From an uncultured archaeon (GTDB lineage: Archaea; Hadarchaeota; Hadarchaeia; Hadarchaeales; Hadarchaeaceae), in contig CAKZTQ010000032.1 of assembly GCA_937921735.1 (NCBI GenBank), positions 1 to 64,000 of the forward strand: a stretch of 64,000 bases of DNA, read 5' to 3'. Below the pieces are notes generated by a model, which worked only from the letters and a program-made list of their open reading frames with translations, searched no databases and was not told where the DNA came from. This document shows positions 6,123 to 13,881 of this stretch, piece after piece (positions within the stretch are counted from its first letter, which is position 1; every line of letters starts with the position of its first letter). Position numbers and translations under genes: made by a program.

Positions 6123-8441
6123 GTGGTGCACGTCAGCAAGATCGAGATGCGGGGGTTCAAGTCCTTCGGTAACACCAAGGTCACCCTTCCCCTCTCCCCG
6201 CACCTGACGGCGATAGTGGGCCCCAACGGCTCGGGGAAGAGCAACATAGTCGAGGCCTTCTGTTTCGTCCTGGGGTGGATGAGCGCCAAGACGATGCGGG
6301 CCGAGCGCTTCTCCGACCTGCTCTTCAACGGCGGAAACGGCCAGAGGCCAGCCCCGTTCGCGGAGGTCTCCCTCCACCTCGACAACAGCGACGGCGCCCT
6401 GCCCGTGAACTCCGAGGCGGTGGTAATAACCAGGCGCGTCGACCGCAGCGGCAAGTGCGTCTACATGATAAACAGGAGGCGCGTCTCGCGGCAGGAGATC
6501 GTCGACCTTCTCGCCAAGGCGATGTCGAGTCCAGGCGGCTACAACTTCATCATGCAGGGCGATGTGGACAGGTTCATCAAGATGAGCCCTCTGGAGCGCA
6601 GGGCGATCATCGATGACATCGCGGGCATCGCGGAGTACGACGAGAAGAAGGAGAAATCGCTGGCCGAGCTTCAGAAGGTCGAGGCCAACCTCCAGAGCAT
6701 GGGGGCGATCCTAAACGAGATAGCCATGCAGATGGAGAGGCTGCGCAGGGAGAAGGAGGACGCCCTCCGCTACAGGCAGTTGAAGGCCCAGCTCGAGCAC
6801 GGCCGCGCGGTCCTGTTGCTCGCGAGGACCAACGCCTGCAGGAGGAAGCTCTCCGAAGTCCAGGCGAGGATGGCCACAAGCTCGGGGGAGCTCTCGAGGC
6901 TCAGGGAGAGGTCCCAGAAGATCTCTGAGGAGCTCGAGAGGTGCGAGGACAGGATCAGGCAGCTCGACAAGCTCATGGACGAGAGGAGGAGGTCCGATGC
7001 TCTTGCGGTCGCCAATGGTCTGCGGGAACGTGTGAGGACGCTGGCCGAGATGGTGGCCTCCGCCGGCGAGGAAAGGGCCGCGGTGGAGGCGGAGATCTCG
7101 CGGCTCAGGGCGGAGGTCGAGAAGGCCGGCGCGGAAGGGCCAAGACAGGCGAGGGGAGCGCTCGATCGTTTGCGCGAGGAGGTCGAGGACATCTCGGCGA
7201 GGTTCGCAAAGCTCAAGGAGGAGTTCGATGGGCTTCGCCGAGCCCTGAGCGAGCCGGACCGCGCGACCACCTCCGATCTCCGCAGGGCCGCGCGCGAGTT
7301 GGCGGAGGTGCTTGAGGGGATGAATCGGGTGCTCGAGGAGTTCAGTTCCTGCATCGAGCGGGCGATGGAACTTTGGGGTTCAGCTCCCCCCTTCGCGCGC
7401 GCCGCGAGGGGGCCGACGTCGGAGCTTCAGGGGCTTCGGTCCGAGCTCGCATCCCTCGAGGGCCAGCGGCTCCAGCTGGATAAGAGGCTGGAGGAGCTAC
7501 AGCGAAAGCTTCGCGATGCGGAGGCCGCCCTCGCGGAGATCGCCGAGCGCGAGCAAGATGTGAGGAGGTCCATCCGAGCCATAGAAGCCGAGAGGGAGGG
7601 CCTGTACCGCAGGTCGTCGTCGCTCAGGGAAAGGCTCGCCCGCCTACAGGGCGAGATCCAGGCCCTTGAGGGCAAGCTGCAGGGATATAATATAGAAGAG
7701 GCCCGCCTACAGGCCCAGCTCGAGATGCTGGAGGGCGAGCTGAGGAAGATGAAGGTAAAGCTCGAGGAACCCCCGCGCGTCGACGCCTCCAAGCTGGAGA
7801 GGGAGATAGAGAGAATTGAGGCCGAGATCGAGGCCATGGGGCCGATCAACGAGCGGGCGATAAGGGACTTCAGGAACGTCGAGCGTCGCTACTCCTCGCA
7901 GAAGGCACGTTACGATAAGTTGGTATGGGAGAGGCAGAAGATCCTCAACTTCATGGAGGAGATCGACAAGAAGAAGACCGAGGTTTTCATGAGGACCTTC
8001 GAGGAGATCTCCGAGAACTTCGGCAGGATATTCAGCGACCTCTCGCCCGGCGGGACGGCGAGGCTGGTGTTGGAGAACCCGGAGCGCCCGCTGGAGGGTG
8101 GCCTGGAGATAGAGGCCAAGCCTGCCGGCAAGGAGCTGGTGCGCGTGGAGGCCATGTCGGGGGGCGAGAGGGCCCTGACCGCGCTGGCGTTCATCTTCGC
8201 CGTGCAGAGGGCGAAGCCCACGGCTCTCTACGTGCTGGACGAGATAGACGCCCACCTCGACGACGAAAACCTGAGGCGCGTCGCGGAGCTCCTGCACAGG
8301 TCCTCGAGGGAGACGCAGATAGTGGTCGTCACGCTCAGGGACGCGATGATGTCTGTCGCCGACCGCCTCTTCGGCGTGAGCATGGACGGCAATGGGGTCT
8401 CGCGCGTGGTGTCGGTAGAGCTGGCGGGCTTGGCGGCGTGA
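6123..8441 (+). CDS. smc: Chromosome segregation ATPase SMC, short form without hinge domain
   Basis: 772 residues, against ~1170-1190 for ordinary SMC. The N-terminal head carries Walker A GPNGSGKSN (33-41) and the Q-loop FIMQGDVDRF; the C-terminal head carries the MSGGERA signature (about 678-684), Walker B YVLDEIDA (about 703-710) and a D-loop, so the ATPase appears complete. Long Glu/Arg/Leu coiled coils run from about 175 to 370 and from about 430 to 615. Between them, where the ~150-200 residue globular hinge with its conserved glycines should be, there is only a short helical stretch with one Cys and a Pro/Ala/Gly break (roughly 380-440). No CxxC zinc hook is present. The start is GTG 6123 or 6126. 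scpA and scpB follow directly, so it is the genomic condensin and not a Rad50. Confidence 0.92.
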   Translation: MVHVSKIEMRGFKSFGNTKVTLPLSPHLTAIVGPNGSGKSNIVEAFCFVLGWMSAKTMRAERFSDLLFNGGNGQRPAPFAEVSLHLDNSDGALPVNSEAVVITRRVDRSGKCVYMINRRRVSRQEIVDLLAKAMSSPGGYNFIMQGDVDRFIKMSPLERRAIIDDIAGIAEYDEKKEKSLAELQKVEANLQSMGAILNEIAMQMERLRREKEDALRYRQLKAQLEHGRAVLLLARTNACRRKLSEVQARMATSSGELSRLRERSQKISEELERCEDRIRQLDKLMDERRRSDALAVANGLRERVRTLAEMVASAGEERAAVEAEISRLRAEVEKAGAEGPRQARGALDRLREEVEDISARFAKLKEEFDGLRRALSEPDRATTSDLRRAARELAEVLEGMNRVLEEFSSCIERAMELWGSAPPFARAARGPTSELQGLRSELASLEGQRLQLDKRLEELQRKLRDAEAALAEIAEREQDVRRSIRAIEAEREGLYRRSSSLRERLARLQGEIQALEGKLQGYNIEEARLQAQLEMLEGELRKMKVKLEEPPRVDASKLEREIERIEAEIEAMGPINERAIRDFRNVERRYSSQKARYDKLVWERQKILNFMEEIDKKKTEVFMRTFEEISENFGRIFSDLSPGGTARLVLENPERPLEGGLEIEAKPAGKELVRVEAMSGGERALTALAFIFAVQRAKPTALYVLDEIDAHLDDENLRRVAELLHRSSRETQIVVVTLRDAMMSVADRLFGVSMDGNGVSRVVSVELAGLAA

Positions 8442-8451
8442 GGTGTTCGCT

Positions 8452-9111
8452 ATGGGCGTGGTGGTGGATCAACCGTTTCAAATCCTCCTCGAGCTGGTGC
8501 AGGCCCACAAGCTGGATCCTTGGGACGTGGACATCGAGAGGCTCACCGACGTCTTCCTGCGCCGCATGCGCGAGCTCCGCGAGCTGGACATCAGGGTCTC
8601 CGGGAGGGCCCTCCTCTCGGCGTCCACCCTGCTGAGGATAAAGTCCGACCGCGCGCTCGACGGGGATGGGCACGGGCGGGTTGCTGAGGAGGAGCTCGAG
8701 GAGGTGCTGGACATAGATCTCCCGGAGCTTGGCCCTGTCCTGATGATACAGCGCGCCCCCCACATGATCACGCTCGCGGATCTCCTAAGCGGGCTCCGAG
8801 AGGCCCTGCGGGAGGCGCCCGCGGGGGCGAAGCCGGCGAGGAAGGAGATGGAGAAAATCGTGCGGGCGCTGAGCGAGTACCGCGTCAACATCGAGCGGCA
8901 CCTGCGCAGGCTGCACGAGCGAATAGCCAAGCTCGCCGCGGACGGGCGGAGGGTCACGATGTCGGAATTGCTGGAGGAGAGGACGAGGTTGGCCGTGGCG
9001 CGCACCCTGCTCCTCCTGCTCTTCCTGTGCGCGCGGAGGAAGATAGCGATCTGGCAGGAGGAGCCCTTGGGCGAGGTGTTCATCTCCCTGTTGGCGCCGC
9101 CGGGTGGTTGA
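8452..9111 (+). CDS. scpA: Segregation and condensation protein A (kleisin)
   Basis: 219 residues from ATG 8452, chosen for GAGGTG at 8440-8445; GTG 8443 is an alternative. The N-terminal FQILLELVQAHKLDPWDVDIERLTDVFLRRM is the kleisin helical region that binds the SMC neck. The C-terminal winged helix (VTMSELLEERTRLAVARTLLLLLFLCARRKIAIWQEEPLGEVFISL, cited here only as the region 8959-9090) binds the other SMC head cap. It sits ten bases after smc and overlaps scpB, so the three genes form one operon and one complex. Confidence 0.9.
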   Translation: MGVVVDQPFQILLELVQAHKLDPWDVDIERLTDVFLRRMRELRELDIRVSGRALLSASTLLRIKSDRALDGDGHGRVAEEELEEVLDIDLPELGPVLMIQRAPHMITLADLLSGLREALREAPAGAKPARKEMEKIVRALSEYRVNIERHLRRLHERIAKLAADGRRVTMSELLEERTRLAVARTLLLLLFLCARRKIAIWQEEPLGEVFISLLAPPGG

Positions 9112-9622
9112 GGTGGGCGTGAAGGAGGATCGCTCGCTCCTGGAGGCCGCGCTTTACGCGGCCGACCGCCCCTTGAGCTTGGGCGAGCTCCGGAGGCTTC
9201 TGGGCACGTCCTCCGAGACCTACGTCCGCAAGCTGGTGGCGGAGCTCATGCGGAGCTACGAGAGGAACGGAGGCCCGCTGAAGCTGGTGGAGACGGCAAG
9301 GGATACCTTTGCCCTCACGCTCCGCGAGGACTACCTGCCGAAGGTCGAGGGCATCGCGCCAAAGGTCAAGCTCTCCCGTGGCGCCCTCAAGACTCTGGCG
9401 CTCATCGCTTACAAGCAGCCGATCCAGCAGTCGAAGCTGGCCGAGCTGCGCGGAGGGCGCGTCTACGAGCAGGTGAGGCAGCTCGTGGCGCTGGGCTTCG
9501 TGGAGTCCAAGCCCTTCGGCCGCACCAGGGTGCTCAGGACATCGAGCAAGTTCGCGGGCTACTTCGGCTTTGAGGACGACATGGATAAAATCCGCGAGCG
9601 CCTCGGGGAGCTCATGCGCTAG
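9104..9622 (+). CDS. scpB: Segregation and condensation protein B
   Basis: 172 residues, two winged-helix domains. The first contains LEAALYAADRPLSLGELRRLLG; the second contains LSRGALKTLALIAYKQPI, the strongest ScpB signature, followed by a DNA-binding-like wing. ScpB dimers bind ScpA in the condensin complex. The start (GTG 9104, 9113 or 9119) overlaps the end of scpA. Transcription probably ends before the AT-rich stretch at 9655. Confidence 0.9.
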   Translation: MVEVGVKEDRSLLEAALYAADRPLSLGELRRLLGTSSETYVRKLVAELMRSYERNGGPLKLVETARDTFALTLREDYLPKVEGIAPKVKLSRGALKTLALIAYKQPIQQSKLAELRGGRVYEQVRQLVALGFVESKPFGRTRVLRTSSKFAGYFGFEDDMDKIRERLGELMR

Positions 9623-9655
9623 CGTCGCCGGCCTTCGTTCGGATGCCGCCCGGCA

Positions 9656-9664
9656 CTTTTATTA
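9656..9664 (+). promoter_or_regulatory. TATA-like element before the PqqD-like gene
   Basis: CTTTTATTAAAGG lies about 35-45 bp before ATG 9698 in an otherwise GC-rich spacer. This suggests a separate promoter from the smc operon. Confidence 0.45.
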
Positions 9665-9697
9665 AAGGAGAAGCCAAAGGTAAACCGCCGTGAATTG

Positions 9698-9952
9698 ATG
9701 GGAGGCGAAAAACTCAGGAGAAAGGGCCAAGTTCTCGAGGCGGCGGATGGATCGTTGCTGCTCGTCAACGAGGACAAGCAGGGTTTCAGGGTCGGCGAGG
9801 GCGTCGTCGTGATTTGGGACATGTGCGAGGGGAGAACGGAGGATGAGGTCTCACGGGAACTTGCCTCCCGGAGCGAGCTGGACCTCGAACAGATCAAGCC
9901 CATAGTCGCCGAGATCGTCGCCAAGCTCAAGGAAGCCAAGCTGGTCGAGTAG
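9698..9952 (+). CDS. PqqD-like small protein (RiPP recognition element fold), orphan
   Basis: 84 residues. The pattern matches PqqD (PF05402): a DGSLLLVN-type strand, VGEGVVVIWDMCEGRTEDEV and a C-terminal three-helix part ending in LKEAKLVE. PqqD-fold proteins are wing-helix chaperones that hold a precursor peptide for a radical SAM enzyme. No radical SAM gene or precursor peptide is seen nearby, so here it is an orphan; such orphans are known in archaea and may do something else. It has its own TATA-like element and a start after a weak purine stretch. Confidence 0.6.
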   Translation: MGGEKLRRKGQVLEAADGSLLLVNEDKQGFRVGEGVVVIWDMCEGRTEDEVSRELASRSELDLEQIKPIVAEIVAKLKEAKLVE

Positions 9953-10085
9953 GGGCACCAATCCGTTGCACGGTCCTTGGCCGAGGCCCCCAATGCGTTT
10001 GACCTAGTTCACGTTGGGTGGTCGCTAGTTGAGCTGAAGGCAACGCTTTTAACGCGGAGGGAAAAATGGTTGAGGGCGTGACCAA

Positions 10086-10532
10086 ATGGGAAGGTGGCAG
10101 GGAAGATCGCTGACGAAGCCCACGGGCGGGAGGATTTGGGCGAGGCGCAAGAAGCGCAAGAGGGAGATGGGCAGCGATTTCATAGAGACCCACATAGGTC
10201 CCGCCCAACGCGTTCTCCACAGGGTGAAGGGCGGGGGCGTGAAGTGCAGGCTTTCCGCCGCCGACGTTGCGAACGTGCTGGACCCCAGGACCGGGCGGGC
10301 GAGGAAGGCGAGGATATTGACGGTGGTGGAGAATCCCGCGGACCCGCACTTCGTGCGCAGAAACGTGCTGACGAGGGGAGCGGTGATAGAGACGGAGATC
10401 GGGAGGGCAAAGGTGACGAGCAGGCCCGGACAAAACGGGGTCATAAACGCCATCCTGCTGGAGCAGGCGAGGGAGCCTGAGGCCAAGCCGACCGAGGAGG
10501 CAAGCGCCGAGGGAGAAGCCGCCGGGAAGTAG
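10086..10532 (+). CDS. rps8e: 30S ribosomal protein S8e
   Basis: 148 residues. It starts WQGRSLTKPTGGRIWARRKKRKREMG, the classic S8e N-terminus, and ends its conserved part with TSRPGQNGVINAILL. A ~25-residue Glu/Ala-rich tail follows, longer than in most archaeal S8e (about 125-130 residues). A TATA-like GCTTTTAACG lies at about 10049. The gene is monocistronic and faces the convergent DUF488 gene. Confidence 0.95.
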   Translation: MGRWQGRSLTKPTGGRIWARRKKRKREMGSDFIETHIGPAQRVLHRVKGGGVKCRLSAADVANVLDPRTGRARKARILTVVENPADPHFVRRNVLTRGAVIETEIGRAKVTSRPGQNGVINAILLEQAREPEAKPTEEASAEGEAAGK

Positions 10533-10544
10533 TCCCGACCCCTT

Positions 10545-10967
10545 TCACAACGTCTGCTGCCTTCCCCTTCCGACGATGTGCACGACCTCCCAGCCCTGCC
10601 CGCGCAACCGCTTGGCTATGAACCTGCGGTGGCACCCGCTGGGATAGGCCTCGACGCACATAAGCGCCGCGACCTTCTTCCGCGCCAGCTCCTTGAGGCG
10701 CCTGAGCCCAAGCTTAAACTCCTCGCTCCGCATGTAGGCCTCGTAGCCGCCCCTGCGGTATCCCCCGAGCTCCCTGATGTGGACGTAATCGATGCCTCGA
10801 GGGGGCAACGCGACCTCGAGGTTCTCCCTCACGAACTCCGGCCACTTGGAGGTGGGAAACGCGCGGACGTCCACCACCAGCTCCACGCCGAAGCGCTTCA
10901 GCAGCTCGACGAAGTCCTCGAACCTTCGATTGCCGTAGCCGATGGTGTATATCCTCGGCGTGGCAAC
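10545..10967 (-). CDS. DUF488 family protein with no normal start codon in frame
   Basis: The sequence reads IYTIGYGNRRFEDFVELL, then VELVVDVRAFPTS, RGIDYVHIRELGGYR and CVEAYPSGCHRRFIA, the complete DUF488 pattern including the conserved CVE ... C.R. motif. However, the N-terminal ~22 residues lie upstream of the first usable GTG (10886). Going further up to about 10967 the frame holds no ATG, GTG or TTG. The residue at the expected start is an ATA codon (10950-10952). Starting at GTG 10886 would remove the conserved GYG strand. A one-base error near the TTG at about 10966, or an ATA start, would explain it. The family is widespread, of unknown function, possibly nucleotide or RNA related. 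Confidence 0.75.
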   Translation of the reverse strand, partial: VATPRIYTIGYGNRRFEDFVELLKRFGVELVVDVRAFPTSKWPEFVRENLEVALPPRGIDYVHIRELGGYRRGGYEAYMRSEEFKLGLRRLKELARKKVAALMCVEAYPSGCHRRFIAKRLRGQGWEVVHIVGRGRQQTL

Positions 10968-10990
10968 CCCCTTCGAGCTTGGTCGCCAAA

Positions 10991-11000
10991 CCTTTTAAGG
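10991..11000. promoter_or_regulatory. Palindromic TATA-like element CCTTTTAAGG between divergent genes
   Basis: The perfect palindrome CCTTTTAAGG lies 28 bp before the ATG at 11028 on the plus strand and about 24-40 bp before the DUF488 coding start on the minus strand. It may serve as TATA box for both directions. Confidence 0.45.
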
Positions 11001-11027
11001 CGCCCGGGCGAACTTCTGGAGGTGCGC

Positions 11028-11828
11028 ATGCCCCAAATCCAGGTGACGCTAACCCCGGCGGAGTCCAAGCGCCTGATCGCTAAGGCCGTCGCCAAGCTCG
11101 AGGAGGTGCGGAGGGCGCTTAGGGAGGGGATAATCGTCATCTCCGTGGGTTCGACCACCGCCTACGTGGCTGAGGAGCTTCTTGGGCTGAGGATGGAGCG
11201 CGAGAAGTTCCTTGCGGGCGTGGTGCTGCCGAAGGGCACCTGCGTCTTGCCCCCGAAGATGCGCCTCCGGGAGATAGTGGTCCGCAAGGGGGAGGTCATC
11301 GATGCTAGGGCGGACGACGTGCTACCTGAGATGGGTCCTGGCGACGTCTTCATCAAGGGCGCCAATGCCATCGACGCCAGCGGCGTGGCCGGGGTTTTCT
11401 TGGCGGACCCCAAGGGCGGCACGGTGGGAAGGTCGTTGGGCGCGGTGATGTCGAAGGGCATCAACCTCATAATCCCCGTGGGCTTGGAGAAGTTTGTACC
11501 GGGCAGCTTGATCAGGCTCGCCGCGATCGCGGGCATCGAGAGGGCATCCTTCGCCACGGGTGTGCCCCTAGGCCTCATGCCCCTCACCGGCAAGGTGGTG
11601 ACGGAGCTGGAGGCGATAGAGATCCTGACGGGTGCGGAGGCAATGGCGATGGGAAAGGGAGGTCTCTCGGGCGCGGAGGGGAGCGTGACGCTGCTGGTGC
11701 GGGGGTCGCGGGAGCAGCTGGAAAACCTCAAGGCGCTGGTGGACTCCATCAAGGGCGAGAGCTATCCGAAGGTGGAGACGGACTGCGATGCCTGCGAAAA
11801 CCCCACCTGCTGGCTGAGGAAGCGGTGA
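11028..11828 (+). CDS. Conserved archaeal protein of unknown function
   Basis: 266 residues from ATG 11028, fixed by GGAGGTGC ten bases upstream and the TATA element at 10991. The N-terminal half has a helix followed by IIVISVGSTTAYVAEEL. The middle has GDVFIKGANAID and GVAGVFLADPKGGTVG, and later FVPGSLI, FATGVPLGLMPL and GAEAMAMGKGGLSGAEGSVTLLV. The Gly/Ser-Thr-rich loops after strands resemble phosphosugar isomerase/ISOCOT-type folds, but I do not recognise the family with certainty. The C-terminus carries CDACENPTC, a possible metal site. The gene ends exactly where the convergent DUF211 gene ends, with no spacer. Confidence 0.7.
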   Translation: MPQIQVTLTPAESKRLIAKAVAKLEEVRRALREGIIVISVGSTTAYVAEELLGLRMEREKFLAGVVLPKGTCVLPPKMRLREIVVRKGEVIDARADDVLPEMGPGDVFIKGANAIDASGVAGVFLADPKGGTVGRSLGAVMSKGINLIIPVGLEKFVPGSLIRLAAIAGIERASFATGVPLGLMPLTGKVVTELEAIEILTGAEAMAMGKGGLSGAEGSVTLLVRGSREQLENLKALVDSIKGESYPKVETDCDACENPTCWLRKR

Positions 11829-12164
11829 TCAGCCCTTGCCCTCGTACGTTCGGAGCTTGAACTTGTACTCCGCCGGCGCTGCCTCCCTCACCATCTTGGA
11901 GCCCGCCACTACCTCGTCGACGCTATGAACGACGCCGCCCCACTCCTCTATGGCCGCGCGGATCTTGCCGTAGTCCAACTCGCCGTCTATCGTCACCTTG
12001 ACCGTCTCGGTGTCCCTATCTATCTCTATCAGCGTGACGTTCACCCCCTCCACCCCGGGCATGGAGCTCAGCTTGGTCGCGAACTCCGGCAAGGTGGGGG
12101 TGTGGGGCTTCAGCACGTCGAGCACCAGCCTGCGAAGCTTGGCTGAATTCGACTTCCTACCCAC
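11829..12164 (-). CDS. DUF211 (ArCR) small archaeal protein
   Basis: 111 residues from GTG 12164. The sequence LRRLVLDVLKPHTPTLPEFA, then EGVNVTLIEIDRDTETVKVTI and GGVVHSVDEVVAGSKMV matches DUF211 (COG1888), a ferredoxin-like fold archaeal family proposed to be regulatory; no activity is established. A TATA-like ATATATAAAA on the minus strand (about 12176-12187) lies just upstream. The Gar1-TFB operon is divergent. Confidence 0.85.
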   Translation of the reverse strand: MGRKSNSAKLRRLVLDVLKPHTPTLPEFATKLSSMPGVEGVNVTLIEIDRDTETVKVTIDGELDYGKIRAAIEEWGGVVHSVDEVVAGSKMVREAAPAEYKFKLRTYEGKG

Positions 12165-12175
12165 GGGATCATCGC

Positions 12176-12242
12176 CTTTTATATATTCCGAAACGCTTAT
12201 TAAGTAGTAGTTGGCCTCGATTTAAAACTTTTGGGCGAAAGG
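12176..12242. promoter_or_regulatory. Divergent promoter region DUF211 / gar1-tfb
   Basis: The spacer is AT-rich in a GC-rich area. TTTATATATTCC (about 12178-12189) reads as a TATA box on the minus strand. CTTATTAAGT (about 12196) and ATTTAAAACT (about 12219) are candidates on the plus strand for gar1. Confidence 0.5.
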
Positions 12243-12509
12243 ATGCGAAGGTTAGGTAAGGTAGTCCACTTCACCAAGCGCGGCTTGGTGATACGCCTCG
12301 AGCGCGAGCCCAAGCTCGGGGAAGCCATATATAATGGGGAGCGCAGGCGGGTGGGCCAGCTGCTGGACATATTCGGGCCCGTGAGCAGCCCCTACGCGCT
12401 GGTGAGGCCCGCGCGCGAGATCGCCACCGAAGAGCTGGCCGCGCTGGTGGGCGAGGAGTTGTTCACCTCGGAGGGGAAATCCCATGGAAAGGGTAGAAAA
12501 GCAAAATAA
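12243..12509 (+). CDS. gar1: H/ACA RNP protein Gar1
   Basis: 88 residues from ATG 12243. [17 protein letters not shown], then [26 protein letters not shown] is the Gar1 six-stranded barrel core; the GKVxDIFGPVxxPY-type segment is diagnostic. A Lys/Gly tail follows. Gar1 binds Cbf5 in the guide-RNA pseudouridylation complex. It overlaps tfb by 26 bp, a gene pair conserved in many archaea. Confidence 0.93.
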   Translation: MRRLGKVVHFTKRGLVIRLEREPKLGEAIYNGERRRVGQLLDIFGPVSSPYALVRPAREIATEELAALVGEELFTSEGKSHGKGRKAK

Positions 12510-13404
12510 GTGCCCGGAATGCGGCGGGACGAAGCTCGTGCGCGATTACGAGCGAGCCGAGCTAGTCTGCGCTAGCTGCGGCTTGGTCATCTACGACAAG
12601 ATCATGGACATGGGACCGGAGTGGAGGGCCTTCGACCAGGAGCAGAGGGATAAGAGGGGTAGGGTAGGCGCGCCCATGACGTATACCATCCACGACAAGG
12701 GGCTCTCGACGATGATCGACTGGCGGGATCGCGATAGCCACGGCAAGGACCTAACGCCCAAGCGGAGGGCGCAGATCTACCGCCTGCGCAAGTGGCAGCG
12801 CCGCATCCGCGTCTCCGACGCCACCGAGCGCAACCTCGCTTTCGCACTCTCGGAGCTCGACCGCATGGCCTCGCACCTCGGGCTGCCGCGCAACGTCAGG
12901 GAGACGGCCGCGGTGATCTACAGGCGGGCGGTGGAGGAGAGGTTGATCCGAGGGCGGTCGATAGAGGGGGTCGCCGCGGCGGCGCTCTACGCGGCTTGCA
13001 GGGAGTGTAAGGTCCCCCGCACGCTCGATGAGATCGCCGAGGTCTCCCGCGTGGGCAAGAAGGAGATCGGGCGCAGCTACCGCTTCATCACGAGGGAGCT
13101 GCTGATGCACCTGCGACCGACGAGCCCAATGGACTACGTCCCCCGCTTCGGCAGCGAGCTCGGGTTGAGCGGGGAGGTGCAGTCGAAGGCGATAGAGTTG
13201 CTGAAGGAGGCGAGCAAGAAGGGGCTGACCTCAGGGCGAGGTCCTACGGGCGTGGCGGCGGCGGCGATATACATCGCGAGCGTGCTCTGTGGCGAGCGGA
13301 GGACTCAGCGCGACGTCGCGGAGGTGGCGCGGGTTACGGAGGTCACAGTGAGGAACCGCTACAAGGAACTTTGCGAGAAGCTGGGGCTAGATGTTGAGCT
13401 TTAG
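12484..13404 (+). CDS. tfb: Transcription initiation factor TFB
   Basis: 306 residues. The N-terminal zinc ribbon is CPECGG ... CASCG, followed by the B-reader region ([32 protein letters not shown], spread over about 12630-12720) and two cyclin folds: first repeat about residues 110-200, second about 205-300 with [16 protein letters not shown] and a C-terminal helix-turn-helix ([23 protein letters not shown], region 13303-13372) that reads the BRE. All parts are present. It is cotranscribed with gar1. Confidence 0.96.
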   Translation: MERVEKQNKCPECGGTKLVRDYERAELVCASCGLVIYDKIMDMGPEWRAFDQEQRDKRGRVGAPMTYTIHDKGLSTMIDWRDRDSHGKDLTPKRRAQIYRLRKWQRRIRVSDATERNLAFALSELDRMASHLGLPRNVRETAAVIYRRAVEERLIRGRSIEGVAAAALYAACRECKVPRTLDEIAEVSRVGKKEIGRSYRFITRELLMHLRPTSPMDYVPRFGSELGLSGEVQSKAIELLKEASKKGLTSGRGPTGVAAAAIYIASVLCGERRTQRDVAEVARVTEVTVRNRYKELCEKLGLDVEL

Positions 13405-13455
13405 GGCCCTTGCGGAAGGCAAAATAGGTCAGCCGCCAGAGATTAATCGAGCACC

Positions 13456-13881
13456 ATGCGAGGAACCTACGCCCTTCTCGTGCACGTGCCCTACGACCTA
13501 GCCATCACCGTGGGCGAGCTGGGCACGCTCAGCTTCAGGGCGGGCTACTACGTTTACGTCGGCTCGGCTCTAGGGGGCCTCGAAGCCCGCGTGAGGCGCC
13601 ACCTTAGAGCAGAGAAGGCGCTGCGCTGGCACATCGACTACCTCCTCGCTAGGGCGCGGGCGGTGGACGTGGTGTTCGCTAGGTCGGACGAGAGGAAGGA
13701 GTGCGAGATCGCCGCCGAGTTGTCGAAGCACCTCGAGGGCGTCCGCGGCTTCGGGTCGAGCGATTGCCGTTGCGAGACCCACCTCTTTTACGGCCCCGAC
13801 CTCAACGAGCTGCTTAGGCGGGTGCTCCTGAGCTTCAAGGCGAGCGGGCTGAAGCCGGCCAAGGGTGGTACCTTTGGGTAG
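13456..13881 (+). CDS. GIY-YIG superfamily protein (DUF123, COG1833)
   Basis: 141 residues. GTYALLVHVPYD begins the fold; the GIY and YIG elements appear as AGYYVYVGSALGGLEARVRRHLR, followed by LRWHIDYLLA. In this archaeal/thermotoga family the fold resembles GIY-YIG endonucleases. The conserved Cys residues (SDCRCETHLFYG) near the C-terminus are also typical. The exact substrate is unknown; the family sits next to nucleic-acid enzymes here. It overlaps rlmE by 17 bp. Confidence 0.82.
   Translation: MRGTYALLVHVPYDLAITVGELGTLSFRAGYYVYVGSALGGLEARVRRHLRAEKALRWHIDYLLARARAVDVVFARSDERKECEIAAELSKHLEGVRGFGSSDCRCETHLFYGPDLNELLRRVLLSFKASGLKPAKGGTFG

Noticed and set aside
10578-11027. Long upstream extension of the 11028 gene
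   Set aside because: It is antisense to the DUF488 gene; promoter and GGAGGTGC place the start at 11028.
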